38,337 nucleotides of DNA from an uncultured delta proteobacterium (GTDB lineage: Bacteria > Myxococcota_A > Polyangia > Polyangiales > Polyangiaceae): the NCBI GenBank assembly GCA_903906315.1, contig CAIVJW010000343.1:1-38337 (forward strand). The letters run 5' to 3'. Both the position numbers and the translations under genes were made by a program. Shown in pieces: positions 7,531 to 15,841 of this stretch. The notes under the pieces are model-generated. The model was not told the origin of the DNA, made no database searches, and saw only the letters and a program-made list of their open reading frames with translations. Every line of letters starts with the position of its first letter. Positions within the stretch are counted from its first letter, which is position 1.

Positions 7531-8580
7531 GTGAGCGCCCTGCCCGTCTCCTCCCTCCTCGAAGCGTGGATCGCCGACCCGGACGTGACGTGGGAGGCCG
7601 CGCTCGACGTCGTCGACTGGGCGCGCCCGTACGGCGCCGATCTCGAGCGTGCGTGGCGCGAGTGCCCGCGCGCCGATCACCTCGTCGCGATCGCCGGAGC
7701 GTGCGGCGCGGACCGGCGGGCGGTGGTCGCGACGGTGGCCGCGGCCGCGCGCGAGGCGCTCGCGTTCGTGCCGCGCAAGGAGAAGCGCCCGATCAAGGCC
7801 GTGCATTTCGCCGAGACCTACCGGCCGGGGCCGGAGCTGACGCCCGCCGATCTGGAGCCGGCCAAGGCGATCGAGGGCGCGTTCGACCCGCTGATCAACG
7901 CGCTCGGCGTCGACGAGGAGCGCCTCGTGACCAGGACGCGCGCTGCGTCCGCCGAGGTGACGCGCGCGCTGCCGTCGATCGCGGACGCGCACCTCGCGGC
8001 GCTCACCGCGACCCCCGATCCTGCCGCCGGCGGGCCCGATCCGCTCGCGCCGCTCTTCGCCGCGCTGTCGGCGCACCCCGCCGTGCGCGCGCTCGGGGCG
8101 GCCGCGCGCGATCACCGGCTCCTCCTCGCCTTCGCGCGGGCCGCGCGGGCCGCGCGGTCGGCGTGCGTCGTCGCGTCCTCGAACGGCCTCGCCGAGAAGG
8201 CCACCCGCAAGCTCGCCGCGCTCGCGGCCGAGGGCGCGCACGACGCCCGCGACCGCGCCGACGTCGCGCAGTTCGCCGCGCTCGAGCGCCGGTCGGGCGC
8301 GCGCGCCTACGGGGAGGCCGCGCTCGCGTTCCAGCACGCGGCGGCCGCAGCCGGCGACGCGGCGGCGGCGAGCCCCGAGGCGTTCGCGAGGGCGCTCTCC
8401 GACGTGCTCGGCGCGCTGCGCGTCGCGGCGACGACCGACCCGAAGGCCGCGCCTCGCTTCGGCTGGAAGGCCCGGATCGACGCGGTCGCCGCCGCCGCCA
8501 CGCTTGCGAAGCACCGCGCCTACGCCGACCGGCTGCGCGCTGCGATCCCGTTCGCGGCGATCGCGCGGGGCGCGGGCTAG
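7531..8580 (+). CDS. Uncharacterised Ala-rich helical protein
   Basis: I do not recognise this 349-residue protein. It begins at GTG with a clear codon pattern throughout, and is rich in Ala, Arg, Asp and Glu with predicted long helices. No signal peptide, membrane segment or cysteine cluster is visible, so it is probably cytoplasmic. A local conserved-looking stretch is RPIKAVHFAETYRPG near residues 87-101, and GWKARIDAVAAAATLAKH lies near the C-terminus. It is divergent from the kinase gene and convergent with the membrane-protein gene that ends 46 bases beyond its stop. It could be a partner or substrate of the kinase, but only position suggests this. Confidence 0.7.
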   Translation: MSALPVSSLLEAWIADPDVTWEAALDVVDWARPYGADLERAWRECPRADHLVAIAGACGADRRAVVATVAAAAREALAFVPRKEKRPIKAVHFAETYRPGPELTPADLEPAKAIEGAFDPLINALGVDEERLVTRTRAASAEVTRALPSIADAHLAALTATPDPAAGGPDPLAPLFAALSAHPAVRALGAAARDHRLLLAFARAARAARSACVVASSNGLAEKATRKLAALAAEGAHDARDRADVAQFAALERRSGARAYGEAALAFQHAAAAAGDAAAASPEAFARALSDVLGALRVAATTDPKAAPRFGWKARIDAVAAAATLAKHRAYADRLRAAIPFAAIARGAG

Positions 8581-8626
8581 GGGGGCAGCTGCGGCGCGAA
8601 CGGCGCGCGTCGACCGCCGAGCCCGG

Positions 8627-10417
8627 TCACGGGCCGCCCGCGATCACCATCGATTCGCCCGGTTCCGGCAAGCGGATCTCCTCGAAGGCCGTGCCGACGA
8701 AGCCCACCCAGTAAAACGAGGGGTCTTCGAGCGGTCTTTCGAAGCGGAACCGGACCTCCGCCGGGCGCCCTTCGGCGTTCAGCTCGAGGACCTCCGCGGT
8801 CATGCCGCCGACGTCGACCGTCTCACCGACCCGCATCGGGTGCGCAGGTCCGCGGACGAGCAACGTCGTCGCCTCGCGGAGGAAGCCGAGCTCCGGTCGG
8901 ATCACGAGCGTGAAGCGGTCGGGCCGGTGAACGTGGACCGGGTCGGACCCCGTCGCCAGCGTGCGCCCGAGGCGCGCCGCGGCGTCCCGTCCCCAGCGGG
9001 GCAACATGAAGCCGTACGCGTTCAGCAAGAAGGACGGCGAATTGACGGCGACCACGGTCCGCCCCGCGAGCGACTCGGGAGAGGCGACGTGGCGCCCCAC
9101 GTGCGCGAGGAGCGCGTTGGCCAAGCGCGGCACGCAGGCGCTGATCGCGAGCAGCGGGGGCGCGGCGGCGACGTGCACGACCCAGAGGAGCGCCCCGAGC
9201 GCGCGCGCGGGGCGCTGCCACGACGCGGCCGCCGGGAGCCACGGGGCGCGATCCGAAAGCGCGGTGAGGAGCCGCGCCACGAGGCCGAGCGCGCCGAGAT
9301 CGACGAAGAGGAGCAGGCGGTTCGAGGGGAAGGTGGCGCAGATCGGGACCGCGGCGAGGACCGCGCCGACCGCGAAGAAGCGGGCCGCGCGATCGCGCTG
9401 GATCAGCGGCCGGAGCACCCAGCCCACCCACGCGAGCACCACGAGGCCGAGGGCGGTGAAGGCGCGCACGCCCGAGCTCGACAGAAACGAGACGACGTCC
9501 GACGGCGGCGTGGCGACAGACCCGACGATCAGGGCGACGAGGCGCTGGCCGGCCTCGCTGGCGAACACGACAGGCTCGCGAAGCGGGTCCAGGTAGAGGC
9601 CGGATCCGGTCGCGCCGTAGCCGAGCCCGCGATAGGCGAGCTGCCACGCTGCGATCACGCCCGCGTACGGGGCGAGCGCGAGGGCCCGGCGGCGGGCCGG
9701 CGCCTCGTCGAGGGCGACCGCGTGCGCGACGAGGTAGGCGACGGTCGCGATGGCGGACTCGCCGGACGCGAGCGCGAGCGCGAGCGACGACGCCGCGACC
9801 CACGGCCCGGGCCGCCACCCGTCCCGCCGCCAGCGATCGTGCGCGAGGATCGCGCCCACGCCGAACACGGCGGCGAGCACGGCGTTGCGGTTCGCGATCC
9901 AGCCGACCGGGATGCCGTGCCCGGGCGCTACCGCGTACATCAGCGCCGCGAGCCCGGCGGTCCACGGGGCCGTCGGCGCGGGGCCCTCGAGGCGCCGGTA
10001 GAGGCGCGCCGCGAGCAGGACCAAGGCGGCGTAGAGCGCGATGCTGACGGCGTGCATCGCCCACGGCGCCGAGGGCCAGAGGCCGTACTCGAGGACGTGC
10101 AGCGCCGAGCTCAAGGGCCGGAGGAACGACAGCCGCAGGCCCGGGAACGTGAACCATGGGCCGATCCCCGTCTCGACGAGGATGCGCAGGTCGCCGGCGC
10201 GGCCGCTCACGAATTCGAAGAGCTCGAAGCGGGACGCGTGGAACGGGTCGCGCCCGGTGGCCCGGGCGAAATGGAGCCAGTCGTCGACGGCGAGGCCCGT
10301 GGCGAGCGACGGCGCGACGATCACGGACCCGACGAGCGCGACCCAGCGGCCGGCGTCGGGCCGGGCGAGCAGCGTTCTGGCGCGTGCGAAGCTCAAGGGG
10401 TTCGCGGATCCTCCCAC
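8627..10417 (-). CDS. Polytopic membrane protein, possibly GT-C-like
   Basis: The 596-residue protein starts at GTG and has about ten hydrophobic segments between residues 25 and 430, followed by a soluble beta-rich C-terminal domain (about 440-596). An aspartate pair follows the first membrane segment (GLAVDDWLHF) and a motif VGWIANRNAVLAAVFGVGAI follows later. Both recall GT-C-fold membrane glycosyltransferases and related DUF families, where an acidic pair in the first periplasmic loop is catalytic. I cannot confirm a transferase from sequence alone. The last domain contains MRVGETVDVGGMTAEVLELN. A role in envelope sugar transfer is a reasonable guess. The gene is divergent from the FHA gene. 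Confidence 0.78.
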   Translation of the reverse strand: MGGSANPLSFARARTLLARPDAGRWVALVGSVIVAPSLATGLAVDDWLHFARATGRDPFHASRFELFEFVSGRAGDLRILVETGIGPWFTFPGLRLSFLRPLSSALHVLEYGLWPSAPWAMHAVSIALYAALVLLAARLYRRLEGPAPTAPWTAGLAALMYAVAPGHGIPVGWIANRNAVLAAVFGVGAILAHDRWRRDGWRPGPWVAASSLALALASGESAIATVAYLVAHAVALDEAPARRRALALAPYAGVIAAWQLAYRGLGYGATGSGLYLDPLREPVVFASEAGQRLVALIVGSVATPPSDVVSFLSSSGVRAFTALGLVVLAWVGWVLRPLIQRDRAARFFAVGAVLAAVPICATFPSNRLLLFVDLGALGLVARLLTALSDRAPWLPAAASWQRPARALGALLWVVHVAAAPPLLAISACVPRLANALLAHVGRHVASPESLAGRTVVAVNSPSFLLNAYGFMLPRWGRDAAARLGRTLATGSDPVHVHRPDRFTLVIRPELGFLREATTLLVRGPAHPMRVGETVDVGGMTAEVLELNAEGRPAEVRFRFERPLEDPSFYWVGFVGTAFEEIRLPEPGESMVIAGGP

Positions 10418-10768
10418 GGCGGCGGGCCGCGCGGCGCGAGATCGGCCGCCCTGCCCTCCGCGACGCCGTCGACACCGCGCGCCACCGCTCGCCGTCGAGG
10501 CGTGCCCGCGGAGCGGGGGTCTCGGCGGAGGGGGCCTGCCGGCGCGGAGGAGGGCTTACCCCTCCGGTCCTTCGCGCGGCGAGCGCACGGCGAATGGCCG
10601 TTCGGCGAGCGGAAGCCAAGGATTCGTGAGGACCGATGTGATGGCGAGCACGATTGTCGAGGAGGCGGGTGGCCGCGCAGTGCCCGATTGGCGCCCGCAG
10701 CAGCGCACGCGGCGGTATATTCCTGCCTGATCGCAGGGAGCCAGCGCACGTCGGGGGAGACAGCAAAC
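10418..10768. promoter_or_regulatory. Divergent intergenic region upstream of the FHA gene
   Basis: This 351-base gap holds no gene I can support. TATATT at 10716-10721 is the most A/T-rich hexamer and could be a -10 box for the FHA gene, but the nearest TTGGCG (10688-10693) is 22 bases away, too far for a standard promoter. A GGGGGAGA ribosome site lies at 10753-10760. Confidence 0.3.
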
Positions 10769-11371
10769 ATGGTCACGGCAACAGACCTCACTCTCGAGAC
10801 GGTGCTCCGGTACCCGATCTACGACCAAGCGAACGTGCTTCTGCTCCGGGGAGGATCGACGCTCACGCCCCGGCTGCTCGATCTGCTCCACATGCGCCAG
10901 ATCTCGCTCGCCGTGTACGCGACCCTCGAGGTCCTGGAGGCCTCGGGCGAGAGGACCGAGGTCGCGCTGAAGGAACGGCCGATCGTCATCGGCCGCGGCC
11001 CGACGTGCGATCTCCGCCCCGCTCACGCCGTGGTCAGCAAGAAGCACTGTGCGTTCCGCAAGGTGGGCTATAGCGTGGTCGTCCGCGATCTGCAGAGCAC
11101 CAACGGCACGTTCGTCAACGGGGCGCGCGCGAGCGGGCTGGTCGAGCTCTCGGACGGGGACGTGATCACGCTCGGCGGCCTCATGTCGATGACCGTGCAC
11201 ATCTTCGCGGCGGTCCGCGGCGACTACGGCGCCGACGGCCACGGGCTCGTCCTCGGCGGCGCCGGCGGCTCCGGGACGGGCATGGAGAGCACCGCCCTCG
11301 CCACCACGCTCACCTTCGGCGGAATCCCCGAGTCGCTCCGACGCGACATCCTCGCCAAGCCGCGCGGGTGA
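10769..11371 (+). CDS. FHA-domain protein with HD-GYP-N-like N-terminus
   Basis: The 200-residue protein ends in a forkhead-associated domain (about residues 68-150), which binds phosphothreonine. The signature residues are all present: Gly75-Arg76 (IGRG), Ser90 with His93 (VVSKKHC) and Asn112-Gly113 (STNGTFVNG). Residues 5-57 (ETVLRYPIYDQANVLLLRGG then LTPRLLDLLHMRQI) resemble the small N-terminal domain that precedes HD-GYP phosphodiesterases. The ATG has a ribosome site (GGGGGAGA) eight bases upstream, which settles the start; the upstream part of the frame is non-coding. Such FHA proteins usually act downstream of Ser/Thr kinases, and one is encoded 3.4 kb away. A coding-looking +1 frame continues beyond the stop to 11525. 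Confidence 0.88.
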   Translation: MVTATDLTLETVLRYPIYDQANVLLLRGGSTLTPRLLDLLHMRQISLAVYATLEVLEASGERTEVALKERPIVIGRGPTCDLRPAHAVVSKKHCAFRKVGYSVVVRDLQSTNGTFVNGARASGLVELSDGDVITLGGLMSMTVHIFAAVRGDYGADGHGLVLGGAGGSGTGMESTALATTLTFGGIPESLRRDILAKPRG

Positions 11372-11525
11372 ACGGTACGCAGCGGACGATCCCGCGACGG
11401 TCGAGCGCTGCGCGACCGAGGTGATCACGGCGAGGCAGGCCGCCCCGGACGACCTCGCCCGCGGAGGCGGCCGCGGGCGCCGGTCCCTCCCCGAGGTGCT
11501 GCGGAGCCTCCGGCGCGGGCGGTGA
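11366..11525 (+). other. Possible +1-frame continuation of the FHA gene
   Basis: Directly after the FHA stop, the +1 frame stays open for about 51 codons with strong G/C third positions and a natural composition (ERYAADDPATVERCATEV, then LPEVLRSLRRGR before TGA at 11523-11525). The FHA codons end GGG TGA and the new frame reads GAA CGG from the second base of the stop. It may be a frameshifted C-terminus, or a separate 34-residue gene from GTG at 11421. The stretch also contains a 7-base stem, CGCAGCG (11378-11384) with CGCTGCG (11406-11412). Confidence 0.35.
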
Positions 11526-11577
11526 GCCGGGCCGACGGAATGCGCCCGTCGGCGCGGGGCGTTGCCGGGTCGCCCCC

Positions 11578-12786
11578 ATGCGCCCCTCCCTCACCGCCCC
11601 GATCGTCGCCCTCGCGGTAGCCCTCGCCTCGTGCGCGCCGTCGTCGCCGACGGGCGACGCCTCGCCGGATCCGCCCGACGCGGCGCGCGATCCCGCGCCC
11701 GACGCCGGATCGCGCGCCGCCGCCCCGGCGACGCGGGTCGACCCGCCGTTCGGCGAGATCGTGCGCGCCCTGTCCGAGCCGGGAGCGGCGTTCCTGTCGA
11801 ACAACCTCGTCTCGAACGAGACCTCGTATCTGCAGGTCGCGCCCGATCTCGCCCGGATCGCGCGGCCCGGCGGCGCGTACCTCGGCGTCGGGCCCGAGCA
11901 GAACTTCACCTACCTCGCGATCGCGCGGCCGGAGCTCGCGTTCCTCGTCGACGTGCGGCGCGAGAACCTGCTCCTGCACCTGCTCTACAAGGCGGCGTTC
12001 GCCGAGGCGGCGACGCGGTCGCAGTTCCTCGCGCTGATGATCGGGCGGCCGTGGGACGCGGCCTCGGACCCCGGCGCAGAAGCGTCGATCGAGGCCGTCG
12101 TCGCCCACGCGACGCGCGCCCCGCCGGACGAGGCCGCCTTCGCCGCCGCTCACGCCCGGCTGCTCGCCCGGATCGAGCGGTCGCTCGGCGCGCGGCCGGA
12201 CACTTCGGATCGCGGCGCGCTCGAGGCCGCGCACCGAGCGTTCTTCAAGGACGGCCTCGACCTGCGCTTCGAGCTCGCCGCCTCAGGGCGTCGGTATCCG
12301 CGCCTCGGCGACCTCCTCGCCGCGACGGACCCCGAGGGCCGACAGGCCGGCTTCCTCGCCAGCGAGGCCCCGTTTCGGTTCGTCCAGCGCCTGGAACGCG
12401 AGGACCGCGTCATCCCCGTGATCGGCGACTTCGCCGGCGATCGCGCGCTGCCCGGCGTCGCCGCCGAGATCCGGCGACGCGGCCTCACGGTGTCGGTCTT
12501 CTACGTCTCCAACGTCGAGCAGTACCTCTTCGATCCCGGCGTGTGGACGCGCTGGACGCGCAACGTCGCGGCCCTGCCCACCGACGAAGCCAGCCTGTTC
12601 GTGCGTGCCTATCTGGACCAGGGCCGCCGCCACCCCGCAGAGCTCCCCGGACACCGCACGGCGACCGTCCTGCAGCCGATCCAGGCCTTCCTGGCGCACG
12701 ACAACGCCAGTCGATACCGCAGCTTCTGGAGCGTCGCGACCGACGCCGCGCCCAGCTCGGCCGACGCCGGCGCGCCGGGCCGCTGA
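11578..12786 (+). CDS. Lipoprotein resembling the LIC_10091 family
   Basis: The 402-residue product has a lipoprotein signal (ALASC, Cys19) and a Pro/Asp/Ala linker to about residue 55. The mature part begins EIVRALSEPGAAFLSNNLVSNE, followed by YLQVAPDLARI and GAYLGVGPEQNFTYLAIARPE. This pattern (SEPG, SDN or SNN, SNE, YL) is what I associate with proteins annotated as LIC_10091-like, which have a predicted Rossmann/SAM-methyltransferase-type core. Later motifs are VIPVIGDFAGDRALPGV and TVSVFYVSNVEQYLF. The GVGPEQNF segment sits where a nucleotide-binding loop would be. No biochemical role is established for the family, and the presence of a lipobox argues for an extracytoplasmic location. 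The gene stands alone between intergenic gaps. Confidence 0.7.
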   Translation: MRPSLTAPIVALAVALASCAPSSPTGDASPDPPDAARDPAPDAGSRAAAPATRVDPPFGEIVRALSEPGAAFLSNNLVSNETSYLQVAPDLARIARPGGAYLGVGPEQNFTYLAIARPELAFLVDVRRENLLLHLLYKAAFAEAATRSQFLALMIGRPWDAASDPGAEASIEAVVAHATRAPPDEAAFAAAHARLLARIERSLGARPDTSDRGALEAAHRAFFKDGLDLRFELAASGRRYPRLGDLLAATDPEGRQAGFLASEAPFRFVQRLEREDRVIPVIGDFAGDRALPGVAAEIRRRGLTVSVFYVSNVEQYLFDPGVWTRWTRNVAALPTDEASLFVRAYLDQGRRHPAELPGHRTATVLQPIQAFLAHDNASRYRSFWSVATDAAPSSADAGAPGR

Positions 12787-12814
12787 CCCTCGCGCCCACG
12801 ACCGCCGGCGAGGG
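12787..12814 (+). terminator. Hairpin directly after the lipoprotein gene
   Basis: CCCTCGC (12787-12793) and GCGAGGG (12808-12814) form a perfect seven-base stem with a 14-base loop immediately after the TGA. No T-tract follows. Confidence 0.35.
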
Positions 12815-13232
12815 CTTCGACCTGCGCGCGCGCCGTCCGCGCGTCCGCCGGGCCTCGACGCCTTCCGCTCCGCCGCGCACGAGGTAAGGCCGCTCCGTGG
12901 GCGCCGTCACCGTCGGCCAACCAAACGGGACGATGCCAGTCCACGGGGCGCCGCGTCCCCATCGGGGCAGACCCGCCAGCGCGCTGCGCGCTTGCCGTCC
13001 AGCGAGACCTCGGGCAACGTCCGCCAGGCATGGGACCTTCGATTTCCTCGGCGATATCCGGCCTCGACGCTCGGTTCCCACGCGCGGGGCGACGCGCGTC
13101 GAGATCGGCACTCTCGAGGTCGATCGGCTCCTGCCCGTCGCGCGGGGCGCTCGGGGGCATTCGCCATGAGGCGGCCCGGGCGGGCGCCTCGCCGGGCGGG
13201 CAACGAGCCGTCGCGCGTGACGGCGAGGGTCG
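12815..13232. other. Gap with no supported gene
   Basis: About 420 bases between the LIC_10091-like and FliB-like genes. Open frames here have poor codon position bias and no recognisable protein. The middle (about 12900-12960) is slightly less GC-rich than its surroundings. I see no repeats or hairpins beyond the one at its left end. Confidence 0.4.
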
Positions 13233-14507
13233 ATGACGGTGCCCGCCGCGCGCCTCGTCGTCATGCCACGGTACGTGGAGCGCTTCGCCTGCACGGCGAG
13301 CGCCTGCGGGTCGACCTGCTGCGCCGGCTGGAGGATCGACGTCGACCGCGCTTCCTACGATCGCCTGCGTGACGCGATGAATCGGTCCGAGGAGTCGCGC
13401 GCGGCGATCGAGCCGCGGGTCGCGCCGGCCCCCGAGCCGTCGCCCGAGCCCCACCGGCACGCGCTCGTCGTCCTGCGCGAGGACGGGGCCTGCACCTTCC
13501 TCGCCGGCGACAACCTCTGCTCCTTGCAGCAACGCCTCGGCGAGGGCGCGCTGCCAGACGTCTGCTCGAGCTACCCGCGCGAGGTGCGCGTCGTGCGAGA
13601 CCGGGCGGAGATCACCGCCACCCCGTCGTGCCCGGAGGTCGCAAGACAGCTGCTGCTGCACGGCGACGCGAACGATCTCGTGCCCGCGCCCGTCGAGCGA
13701 CTGCCCCGCGCCGCGCCCCGCGCCGCCATCGACGCGGGCGCCCCGCCGTGGCTCGCGTCGGTCCATCGCGTGCGCGCGGCGATGTCCGCGATCCTCGGCG
13801 AGCGACGGGTGTCGCTCCTCGCTCGCCTGGCGGCCCTCGGCTGCGCAGCGCAGGAGACCCGGCCCTGGTTCCACCGCGGGGCGCTGCCCGAGGCTCCCGG
13901 GCAGCTCGAGCGCGTCTTCGCTCGCTACGGCGCGATCTCGACGCTGCAAGCGCTCGAGCGAGAGCTCGGCGACATCGGGGATCGCGCGGATCTGAGCGCC
14001 GGGGTCGTGATGTCCTTCCTCGGCGACATCCCCAAGTCGCCGCAGAGCGCGCTGCGTCCCCTCCTGATCGGCATCGCCGCGGCGTACGCGGAGAGAGACG
14101 GCGTGACGCGCATCGATGCAATCTACCAGGCCTATCAGGCGCGTCGGCGCCGGTGGACCGAGCGTCACGCGGCGGAGATCGACGGCTACTTCACCAACTG
14201 GGCTCTGCACTACGTGGCCAAGGAGTGGTACGTCGTCGAGCACGACCTCGTCGACTTCGCCATCCGCCTCTTCGTCCGGGTGGCCGTGCTGCGCTTCCTG
14301 CTCCTCTCGCACCCGGGCCTCGACGAGGCCGACGGGCTGCCCGACGCGGCGGATCGCGTCCGGGCGCTCGATGCCGCCGTGGTCGACGTCGTTCAGCGCT
14401 ACTCGCGCGACGTGGAGCACGACAGGAGCGCGATCGGCACGCTCGACGCGCGGGTGCGGGCGCGATCGCCCTCGATCGCGCACGCGATGTTCATGTTGAA
14501 CGTGTGA
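13233..14507 (+). CDS. FliB-like cysteine-rich protein (flagellin lysine N-methylase family)
   Basis: This 424-residue protein matches the family of Salmonella FliB, which methylates flagellin lysines. The N-terminal cysteine cluster FACTASACGSTCCAGW (Cys20, 25, 29 and 30) is followed by GACTFLAGDNLCSLQQRLGE, DVCSSYPRE and PSCPEVARQLLL, the order seen in FliB. The cysteines probably bind a metal or iron-sulfur cluster. The C-terminal half is helical. The ATG at 13233 has GAGGG just upstream (spacing about four); ATG at 13263 is an alternative that still retains the cysteine cluster. No flagellar gene is visible in the window, and Polyangia move by gliding, so the target is likely another protein. 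The family call is firm; the substrate is unknown. Confidence 0.85.
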   Translation: MTVPAARLVVMPRYVERFACTASACGSTCCAGWRIDVDRASYDRLRDAMNRSEESRAAIEPRVAPAPEPSPEPHRHALVVLREDGACTFLAGDNLCSLQQRLGEGALPDVCSSYPREVRVVRDRAEITATPSCPEVARQLLLHGDANDLVPAPVERLPRAAPRAAIDAGAPPWLASVHRVRAAMSAILGERRVSLLARLAALGCAAQETRPWFHRGALPEAPGQLERVFARYGAISTLQALERELGDIGDRADLSAGVVMSFLGDIPKSPQSALRPLLIGIAAAYAERDGVTRIDAIYQAYQARRRRWTERHAAEIDGYFTNWALHYVAKEWYVVEHDLVDFAIRLFVRVAVLRFLLLSHPGLDEADGLPDAADRVRALDAAVVDVVQRYSRDVEHDRSAIGTLDARVRARSPSIAHAMFMLNV

Positions 14508-14515
14508 CGGCGCCC

Positions 14516-14545
14516 GGGCTCGCGGCCCGCGGCCGGGCCGAGCCC
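14516..14545 (+). terminator. GC-rich hairpin after the FliB-like gene
   Basis: GGGCTCG (14516-14522) pairs with CGAGCCC (14539-14545), with further pairing of CCC and GGG inside. It starts eight bases after the TGA. The remaining 160 bases before the next gene show nothing else. Confidence 0.45.
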
Positions 14546-14704
14546 AGCTTCACGACGGCGGCCGGCGGCGCGGCGTCCTCGCGGCGGCGCTGGCCTTGCG
14601 CGTGCGCCCATGGCGAGTCGGCCGGGCCGCCCCGACCGACGACGCGCTCGGGCGCGGAGCGATCGCCGGATCGCCCGCCGCGCGGGGCGATAGGATCGCC
14701 TGCG

Positions 14705-15841
14705 ATGCGACCTCGCCGACTCGCCTTCGCCGCCGCGCTCGGGTGCTTCGCTCTCGCTGGATCGCCGAGCACGGGGCAGACCCTGCCACCGCGACCCGAG
14801 GCGCGCGGGCTCCCGCGCGTCGACGCCGCGCGCGCTCCCCGGGTCGCGCTGGTCGCGACGGCGCCGGGCGCGCTCCACAGCTCGCTCTACGTCGTCGGCC
14901 CCGGCGACGCCTCGCCGGCCCCGCTCGCGACGTTCACCCACGCCGCCGGCGCCACGGCGCGTGCGGCTTTGGTGCCGGGGACGACGACCGTCTTCGCGAT
15001 CGCCGACACGGCCGAGACGCGCGATGCCTCGTTCGACGCGAGCCTGTTCCGGCTGGCGCCGCACGCGCCCCCCGAACGGCTGTGCGACGGGGTCGTCCAC
15101 GCGAGCCGGCCCGTCGTCCGCGCGGACGGCCGGGTCTTCGTCTCGCGAGGCCAGGCGGGGCCCGAGCCCGTCGCCGCGCCGCGCGCCAGCATGCGAGTCG
15201 ACGCCCTCACCGTCGACGAGGTCGACCCCGTGACCGGCGCTGTCCGGACCGTCCACGCGACGAACGGCTACCTCGCGCACCTCGCGGGCGCGCACGGCGC
15301 GGAGATCCTGGTCTATCGGATCCGGCCGACCGGCGCCGACGTCGTCGCCATCGACCCCGACACGCGGGCGACGCGCGTGATCCTGCCGGCGCTGCCGCCC
15401 TTTGCCCGCGACTTCTCGGTGGACGACGCGACAGGCACGCTCGTCTTCCAGGGACGCCACGAGTCCGATCCGCACGTCTGGACCATCGAATCGGTTGACC
15501 TCGCGAGCGGCAGGCGGACGCGCCTGCGCGAGAGCGCGAGCATGAGCCTCGTGCCCCACGCGCTCCGGGGTGGCCGGGTGGCGTGGAGCCGAGACGGGCG
15601 CGACGGCCTCACGATCCTCGGCGCCCCGGGGCGCGGCGGGCCGCTCGGCGCAGGCGCGGACTGGGTGGTGGCGTCGTCCGACGACGGGCGGTGGATCGGG
15701 GCCCTGCACACGGTCCAGGGGGCGATCGGCGTGCCGTTCGTCCTCGACCTCGCGTCGGGCGACGCCTTCGTCCTCCCGGCGCCCCCCGGGGCGCGCGTCG
15801 CGATAGCGGGCTTCGTCCCGACCGAGGGAGGTGCGCTTTGA
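14705..15841 (+). CDS. Secreted propeller-like protein
   Basis: The 378-residue product begins with a signal peptide (MRPRRLAFAAALGCFALAG, with cleavage expected near residue 25). The rest is beta-rich with repeats such as RVALVATAPGALHSSLYVVG, ADVVAIDPDTRATRVI, GTLVFQGRHESDPHVW and GGRVAWSRDGRDGLTI, resembling TolB/WD40-like propellers. No catalytic motif is seen. The frame is open far upstream inside the FliB-like gene, but that part is out of phase with good codon use, so the ATG at 14705 is chosen; AGGA lies nine bases before it. The stop overlaps the TTG start of the next gene, so the pair is probably coupled and both products act outside the inner membrane. Confidence 0.72.
   Translation: MRPRRLAFAAALGCFALAGSPSTGQTLPPRPEARGLPRVDAARAPRVALVATAPGALHSSLYVVGPGDASPAPLATFTHAAGATARAALVPGTTTVFAIADTAETRDASFDASLFRLAPHAPPERLCDGVVHASRPVVRADGRVFVSRGQAGPEPVAAPRASMRVDALTVDEVDPVTGAVRTVHATNGYLAHLAGAHGAEILVYRIRPTGADVVAIDPDTRATRVILPALPPFARDFSVDDATGTLVFQGRHESDPHVWTIESVDLASGRRTRLRESASMSLVPHALRGGRVAWSRDGRDGLTILGAPGRGGPLGAGADWVVASSDDGRWIGALHTVQGAIGVPFVLDLASGDAFVLPAPPGARVAIAGFVPTEGGAL

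Noticed and set aside
12897-13203. Small frames on both strands in the gap before the FliB-like gene
   Set aside because: Arg/Pro-rich, with weak codon bias and no ribosome site or recognisable motif.
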